5,359 nucleotides of DNA, from positions 1 through 5,359 of the forward strand of contig NZ_JALXOZ010000032.1 in the NCBI RefSeq assembly GCF_025147465.1. The letters run 5' to 3'. Shown piece by piece: positions 1 through 5,359 of this stretch. Below the pieces are notes generated by a model. The model saw only the letters and a list, made by a program, of their open reading frames with translations, did no database searches and was not told the origin of the DNA. The stretch comes from Dermabacter sp. p3-SID358. Lineage in GTDB: Bacteria > Actinomycetota > Actinomycetes > Actinomycetales > Dermabacteraceae. Position numbers and translations under genes: made by a program. How positions within the stretch are numbered: the stretch's first letter is position 1; each line of letters opens with the position of its first letter.

Positions 1-7
1 GTGCGTG

Positions 8-22
8 TGTTGTTTGATATCT
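8..22 (+). promoter_or_regulatory. Leader boxA antitermination element
   Basis: TGTTGTTTGATATCT followed by CAATAGTGTG closely matches, from memory, the boxA region of mycobacterial and other actinobacterial rrn leaders (TGTTGTTTGAGAACT then an ATAGTGTG-like string). In the nascent RNA, boxA is bound by NusB and NusE (ribosomal protein S10), which helps RNA polymerase pass Rho-dependent termination in untranslated rRNA. The 9-mer TGTTGTTTG recurs exactly at 1950-1958 and 5132-5140. The assignment rests on motif similarity and position. Confidence 0.8.
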
Positions 23-23
23 C

Positions 24-46
24 AATAGTGTGTCTGTTTATTGATG
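24..46 (+). other. 16S processing stem, 5' strand
   Basis: Bases 32-46 are complementary to 1761-1775 beyond the 3' end of 16S, giving 13 Watson-Crick pairs, one G-U pair (35-1772) and one mismatch (36-1771). The inner ten pairs (37-46 with 1761-1770) are perfect. After a small internal loop, 24-29 can pair with 1780-1785. The stem would enclose the whole 16S, as expected of the RNase III substrate that releases pre-16S. The pairing is read directly from the sequence, while the enzyme is inferred from known rrn operons. Confidence 0.75.
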
Positions 47-62
47 CCAATTTTTTTTGGCA
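45..62 (+). other. Leader hairpin with oligo-T loop
   Basis: TGCCAA (45-50) and TTGGCA (57-62) form a perfect 6-bp stem around a loop of six T. Only two of its bases (45-46) overlap the 16S processing stem, so the two are nearly compatible. It is not a terminator, since no T run follows the stem. A similar hairpin sits at the same distance behind the spacer boxA (1986-2007). Confidence 0.6.
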
Positions 63-147
63 GGAACATTGGATTTCTTGTTCAATTTTTGGATGGTCAG
101 CGATTGTTGATTGTCTTGTTTCTGCTGGGTTTAGATTTTTCTGTTTT

Positions 148-1670
<1,523 letters not shown>

Positions 1671-1760
1671 AGTATCACTTTTATTCCCCGTCGCACCCGT
1701 TTTGTGGTGTGGAGCGTTCTGTGCCGAGTGTGTGCAGCGTTTTTTGGGGTTTGGGTGGAA

Positions 1761-1785
1761 CATCAATAAAAGGACGAGGACTGTT
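1761..1785 (+). other. 16S processing stem, 3' strand
   Basis: CATCAATAAA (1761-1770) is the exact reverse complement of leader bases 37-46. The pairing extends to 1775 with one mismatch and one G-U pair, then to 1780-1785 across an internal loop. Cleavage of this duplex would leave roughly 95 nt of 3' extension on pre-16S to be trimmed. Its lying so far from the 16S end, matched only to the leader, argues against a chance repeat. Confidence 0.75.
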
Positions 1786-1944
1786 TCGGGTTTGTGTTTG
1801 AGTACGCCTCCTTGTGGGGTGGGAAAGAGCGCGGCTTGGTGGTTCTTGTTGTGGGCACACTATTGGGGTGTGAGGCTGCACGCGTGAGCGTTTGGTCTTG
1901 TTCCCTCCTGCTTGCTGCTGACTGTGGTTGGTGGTGGTGGGTGT

Positions 1945-1982
1945 GGGGGTGTTGTTTGTCAACTGCATAGTGGACGCGAGCA
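1945..1982 (+). other. 23S processing stem, 5' strand
   Basis: All 38 positions align antiparallel with 5139-5176 without a gap: 30 Watson-Crick pairs, 7 G-U pairs (1955, 1957, 1964, 1965, 1968, 1973, 1980) and one mismatch (1953 with 5168). The partner strands lie on either side of 23S, so the duplex would close a loop containing the entire gene, as the RNase III stalk of pre-23S does. The GTGGACGCGAGCA part (1970-1982) is the best-matched inner section. The spacer boxA lies wholly inside this strand. Confidence 0.88.
1950..1964 (+). promoter_or_regulatory. Spacer boxA antitermination element
   Basis: TGTTGTTTGTCAACT followed by GCATAGTGGA repeats the leader layout. The 9-mer TGTTGTTTG is identical, and the ATAGTG string starts 17 bases after the start of boxA in both copies (25 and 1967). 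A second boxA ahead of 23S is common in bacterial rrn operons and is thought to keep or renew Nus-factor loading for the long 23S gene. In the folded precursor it would be paired with 5157-5171. Confidence 0.8.
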
Positions 1983-1985
1983 TCT

Positions 1986-2007
1986 TGTAAGCAATTTTTT
2001 TGTTACA
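1986..2007 (+). other. Spacer hairpin with oligo-T loop
   Basis: TGTAA (1986-1990) pairs with TTACA (2003-2007), and CAA (1992-1994) pairs with TTG (2000-2002) with G1991 bulged, leaving a loop of five T. It starts 36 bases after the spacer boxA start; the leader hairpin starts 37 bases after its boxA. It lies just inside the 23S processing stem and is not followed by a T tract, so it is not a terminator. Confidence 0.55.
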
Positions 2008-2041
2008 GATAGTTCAATGTTTTTGGTCTATGTGTTCATTT

Positions 2042-2057
2042 TTGAGTGTTTCTAAGT
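2042..2057 (+). other. Base of 23S helix 1 and adjoining precursor pairing, 5' side
   Basis: AAGT (2054-2057) pairs with ACTT (5104-5107) as the core of helix 1, which joins the two ends of mature 23S. Just outside, TTGAGTG (2042-2048) can pair with CACTCAA (5117-5123), or GAGTGT (2044-2049) with ACACTC (5112-5117). Two registers exist because the 3' side reads CACTCACTC. This pairing helps place the 23S ends but leaves an uncertainty of a few bases. Confidence 0.55.
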
Positions 2058-2231
2058 TACTTAGAGCATACGGTGGATGCCTGGGCACAAGGAGCCGATG
2101 AAGGACGTGGGAGTCTGCGATAAGCCTCGGGGAGGTGACAACCGACCTGTGATCCGGGGGTGTCCGAATGGGGAAACCTGCTGCGGCGAGAGTCGTGGTA
2201 CCCGCCACTGAATGTATAGGTGGTGTGGGGG

Positions 2232-2268
<37 letters not shown>

Positions 2269-2585
2269 AGAGAAAACAATAGTGATTGCGTGAGTAGTGG
2301 CGAGCGAAAGCGTAGGAGGCTAAACCATGCTGGTGTGAGACTCGGTAGGGGTTGCTGGTGTGGGGTTGTGGGGTGCATTTACGCAATATCTACCGGTGTT
2401 GTGGTGTCGTGGTGTGTGGTAGGTGAAGCCTTGTGAGTGAGGCGCCATAGTGGGTGTGAGTCCCGTAGCTGAAACTGCATGGCCAGGCGTGGTGTTGCCC
2501 CGAGTAGGGCCGGGCTCGTGGAATCCGGTGTGAATCTGCCAGGACCACCTGGTAAGCCTAAATACTTCCTTGTGACCGATAGCGG

Positions 2586-2619
<34 letters not shown>

Positions 2620-3172
2620 GGGAGGGGAGTGAAAGAGTACCTGAAACCGTGTGCTTACAATCCGTCGGAGCCTTGTGGGGTGACGGCGTGCCTATTGAAA
2701 AATGAGCCTGCGAGTTAGTGGTCGGTGGCGAGGTTAACCTGTGTGGGGTAGCCGTAGCGAAAGCGAGTCTGAATGGGGCGTGAGTCGCCGGCTCTAGACC
2801 CGAAGCGAAGTGATCTATCCATGGGCAGTGTGAAGCGCGGGTAAGACCGTGTGGAGGCGCGAACCCACTTCAGTTGAAAATGGAGGGGATGACCTGTGGA
2901 TAGGGGTGAAAGGCCAATCAAACTTCGTGATAGCTGGTTCTCCCCGAAATGCATTTAGGTGCAGCGTTGCGTGTTTCGTGCTGGAGGTAGAGCACTGGAT
3001 AGGCGATGGGCCCCACCGGGTTACTGACCTTAGCCAAACTCCGAATGCCGGTACGTGAGAGCGTAGCAGTGAGACTGTGGGGGATAAGCTTCATGGTCGA
3101 GAGGGAAACAGCCCAGAACATCAGCTAAGGCCCCTAAGCGTGTGCTAAGTGGGAAAGGATGTGGAGTTGCTG

Positions 3173-3237
<65 letters not shown>

Positions 3238-3565
3238 AGTGATTCTGCGCCGATAATGTAGCGGGGCTCAAGTACACCGCCGAAGCTGTGTCACTCCATT
3301 TGTGTGGGGTGGGTAGGGGAGCGTCGTGTGGCCGGTGAAGCTGCGGGGGAACCCAGTGGTGGAGGCTATGCGAGTGAGAATGCAGGCATGAGTAGCGAAA
3401 GACGGGTGAGAAACCCGTCCTCCGAATGATCAAGGGTTCCGGGGCTAGGTTAATCCGCCCCGGGTTAGTCGGGACCTAAGGCGAGGCTGACAGGCGTAGT
3501 CGATGGATAACGGGTTGATATTCCCGTACCGATAGTGTGAGGACCCATACCGAGGCGTGTGATGC

Positions 3566-3640
3566 TAACCACCCGAGCTTCCCCTTCCTTCCCTTTGGGT
3601 TGGTTGGTGGTGGTGAGGCTGGGAACCGAGCGCGTATTAG
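3566..3640 (+). other. Actinobacterial 23S insertion (helix 54a)
   Basis: Between GATGCTAACCACCCGAG and CGCGTATTAG lies an extra stem-loop absent from E. coli. One strand is pyrimidine-rich (about 3579-3595) and the other G/T-rich (about 3598-3615), joined at the base by CCC (3572-3574) with GGG (3621-3623) and by AGCTTC (3576-3581) with GAGGCT (3615-3620). A stem-loop insertion of up to about 100 nt between helices 54 and 55 of domain III is a known marker of Actinobacteria. The upper stem relies heavily on G-U pairs and mismatches. Confidence 0.82.
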
Positions 3641-4136
3641 GTCAGCGTGTGGGATGACGCAGTGAGGTAGCTTCCGCGGGGTAATGGTTGTCCCCGTTCA
3701 AGCGTGCAGCCCGAGTGCGAGTAATGTTGTGCTCTTGTGGGTGAGACGTGATGAGGACCCTTTATTGGGGTAGGTGGGTGATCCTGGACTGCCGAGAAAA
3801 GTTCCGGCGTGACGAGCACTATTGCCCGTACCCTAAACCGACTCAGGTGATCAGGTAGAGAATACTAAGGAGTTCGAGAGAATCGTGGTTAAGGAACTCG
3901 GCAAAATGCCCCCGTAACTTCGGGAGAAGGGGGGCCTGAGGTGTGAGAGCACTGATGGCCGCAGAGACCAGGGAGAAGCGACTGTTTACTAAAAACACAG
4001 GTCCGTGCGAAGACGTAAGTCGCTGTATACGGACTGACGCCTGCCCGGTGCTGGAAGGTTAAGAGGACTGGTTAGCCCCTTTGTGGGCGAAGCTGAGAAT
4101 TTAAGCCCCAGTAAACGGCGGTGGTAACTATAACCA

Positions 4137-4192
<56 letters not shown>

Positions 4193-4266
4193 CGACTTCT
4201 CCACTGTCTCAACCGCGAACTCGGCGAAATTGCATTACGAGTAAAGATGCTCGTTACGCGCAGCAG

Positions 4267-4280
4267 GACGGAAAGACCCC
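4267..4280 (+). other. Macrolide-binding segment of 23S domain V
   Basis: GACGGAAAGACCCC is canonical. The bases equivalent to A2058 and A2059 are A4272 and A4273, so the RNA carries none of the common target mutations for macrolide, lincosamide and streptogramin B resistance. Methylation by an Erm enzyme cannot be judged from this window. Confidence 0.92.
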
Positions 4281-4650
4281 GGGACCTTTACTATAGTTTG
4301 GTATTGGTGTTCGGAACGGCTTGTGTAGGATAGGTGGGAGACTGAGAAGCTGGCACGCTAGTGTTGGTGGAGTCGTTGTTGAAATACCACTCTGGTCGTT
4401 TTGGATTCCTCACTTCGAGCCATGATCTGGTTCAGGGACAGTGCCTGATGGGTAGTTTAACTGGGGCGGTTGCCTCCTAAAGAGTAACGGAGGCGCTCAA
4501 AGGTTCCCTCAGCCTGGTTGGCAATCAGGTGTTGAGTGTAAGTGCACAAGGGAGCTTGACTGCGAGACAGACATGTCGGGCAGGAGCGAAAGCTGGAACT
4601 AGTGACCCGGCACCTCATTGTGGAATGGGTGTCGCTCAACGGATAAAAGG

Positions 4651-4742
<92 letters not shown>

Positions 4743-4749
4743 GAGTTGG

Positions 4750-4787
<38 letters not shown>

Positions 4788-4799
4788 CGAGCTGGGTTT

Positions 4800-4832
<33 letters not shown>

Positions 4833-4858
4833 TGCGCGCGTTGGATATTTGAGAAGGC

Positions 4859-4889
<31 letters not shown>

Positions 4890-4943
4890 TAACCTCTGGT
4901 GTGCCAGTTGTTCTGCCAAGGGCATGGCTGGTTGGCTACGTTG

Positions 4944-4982
<39 letters not shown>

Positions 4983-5138
4983 GCTTCGAGATGAGATATC
5001 CGTACACATTTTGTGTGGGAGGTCCCCTGTAGATGACGGGGTTGATAGGCCAGATGTGGAAGCGTAGTAATGCGTTCAGCTGACTGGTACTAATTGACCA
5101 ACGACTTTTTTACACTCACTCAATTGTTTGTTGTTGTT

Positions 5139-5176
5139 TGTTCGCGTTCACTGTGTGGTTGACGAGCCACACCCCC
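5139..5176 (+). other. 23S processing stem, 3' strand
   Basis: This strand pairs with 1945-1982 over 38 gap-free positions with a single mismatch (5168 with 1953). The C-rich end (5172-5176) pairs with the G run at 1945-1949, and TTCGCGTTCAC (5141-5151) pairs with 1970-1980. A local hairpin of GTGTGG (5153-5158) with CCACAC (5167-5172) is also possible. That hairpin would compete with the long stem and may form first, before the long-range pairing. Confidence 0.88.
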
Positions 5177-5210
5177 CAAACCCCCACTGTTTTAGTGTGG
5201 CGGGTGTTTG
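5177..5210 (+). other. Hairpin between the 23S stem and 5S
   Basis: CAAAC (5177-5181) pairs with GTTTG (5206-5210). CCC (5182-5184) pairs with GGG (5202-5204) with T5205 bulged. CACT (5185-5188) pairs with AGTG (5194-5197) around the loop GTTTT, with four unpaired bases at 5198-5201. It begins at the base after the 23S stem ends, so the two could stack. It has no T tract after it and lies ahead of 5S, so it is probably a processing or spacing element rather than a terminator. Confidence 0.5.
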
Positions 5211-5229
5211 TGAGGGTTGTTTAAAAGTG

Positions 5230-5346
5230 TTTCGGTGGTCATTGCGTTGGGGAAACGCCCGGTTCCATTCCGAACCCGGAAGCTAAGCCTAACAGCGCCG
5301 ATGGTACTGCACTCGGGAGGGTGTGGGAGAGTAGGACACCGCCGAA
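5230..5346 (+). rRNA. rrf: 5S ribosomal RNA
   Basis: About 117 nt, the usual actinobacterial 5S length; it sits in the central protuberance of the 50S subunit. The terminal helix is clear: TTCGGTGGT (5231-5239) with ACCGCCGAA (5338-5346), nine pairs including one G-U. Internal hallmarks include GGGGAAACGCCCGGTTCCATT, CCGAACCCGGAAGCTAAGCC, CAGCGCCGATGGTACTGC and GGGAGAGTAGG. Either end could shift by one or two bases. Confidence 0.97.
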
Positions 5347-5359
5347 CTTTTCGTTGAGG
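5347..5359 (+). other. Operon tail, terminator not reached
   Basis: Thirteen bases follow 5S and the window then ends. No hairpin plus T-run can be seen, so the transcription terminator, and any tRNA following 5S, would lie downstream. Confidence 0.7.

Larger units (their letters stand above)
1..147 (+). other. rRNA operon leader (5' external spacer)
   Basis: Transcribed leader ahead of 16S, rich in T and G with several T runs. It holds a boxA element, one strand of the 16S processing stem and a small hairpin, each listed separately. I see no convincing -35/-10 pair, so the promoters are probably upstream of the window. Between about 63 and 147 I recognise no defined element except a short GTTCAAT...TTTTTGG string near 80-92. 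A similar string occurs ahead of 23S near 2012-2026. Confidence 0.85.
5112..5229 (+). other. 23S-5S spacer
   Basis: About 118 nt. In order it holds the outer helix-1 pairing partner (5112-5123), a third TGTTGTTTG string (5132-5140), the 3' strand of the 23S processing stem (5139-5176), a hairpin (5177-5210) and a G/T-rich run into 5S. There is no tRNA and no reading frame of interest. The string at 5132 lacks the AACT that follows the spacer copy, so I do not call it a boxA. Confidence 0.85.

Noticed and set aside
9..30. Promoter -10 element around TTTGATATCT
   Set aside because: No -35 partner fits in the eight bases upstream, and the string is better explained as boxA and its conserved downstream bases.
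45..62. Intrinsic terminator (hairpin with a T run)
   Set aside because: The T run is the loop, not the tail. The hairpin is followed by GGAACATT and lies ahead of 16S, where termination would silence the operon.
1681..1983. 100-codon reverse-strand frame, rich in Thr, Pro and Gln, in the spacer
   Set aside because: The composition follows from the G+T bias of the opposite strand. There is no supporting ribosome binding site or family resemblance, and it overlaps both boxA and the 23S stem.
5117..5123. CRISPR-like or tandem repeat array from CACTCACTC
   Set aside because: It is a two-unit short repeat only, explained by alternative registers of pairing at the base of 23S helix 1.

Overview
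This window is one complete bacterial ribosomal RNA operon read on the + strand: leader, 16S (about 148-1666), internal spacer, 23S (about 2050-5111), short spacer, 5S (about 5230-5346). I see no credible protein-coding gene on either strand. The reading frames present lie inside or across the rRNAs and spacers and have no protein-family character.

The operon looks actinobacterial. The 23S carries the stem-loop insertion between helices 54 and 55 that marks Actinobacteria. The leader and 16S-23S spacer carry boxA elements (TGTTGTTTG...) of the kind known from mycobacteria and relatives, and the spacer has no tRNA gene. The 16S wording resembles Actinomycetaceae (Actinomyces, Mobiluncus, Trueperella and similar), but genus cannot be fixed by eye. 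GC content is only moderate for the phylum, and the spacers are rich in G and T.

Layout: 1-147 leader with boxA, the 5' strand of the 16S processing stem and a T-loop hairpin, with the promoters probably upstream of the window; 148-1666 16S; 1667-2049 spacer with the 3' strand of the 16S stem, a second boxA, the 5' strand of the 23S processing stem and a second T-loop hairpin; 2050-5111 23S; 5112-5229 spacer with the 3' strand of the 23S stem and a hairpin before 5S; 5230-5346 5S; then 13 bases of tail with no visible terminator.

The parts would act as one transcript. The boxA elements are expected to recruit Nus antitermination factors. Two long-range stems would loop out pre-16S and pre-23S for RNase III-type cleavage, after which the ends are trimmed. 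The main structural observation is a near-continuous 38-position duplex (1945-1982 with 5139-5176) around 23S that contains the whole spacer boxA. That suggests boxA acts during transcription and is then buried in the processing stem. This is a reading of known rrn architecture, not a new system.
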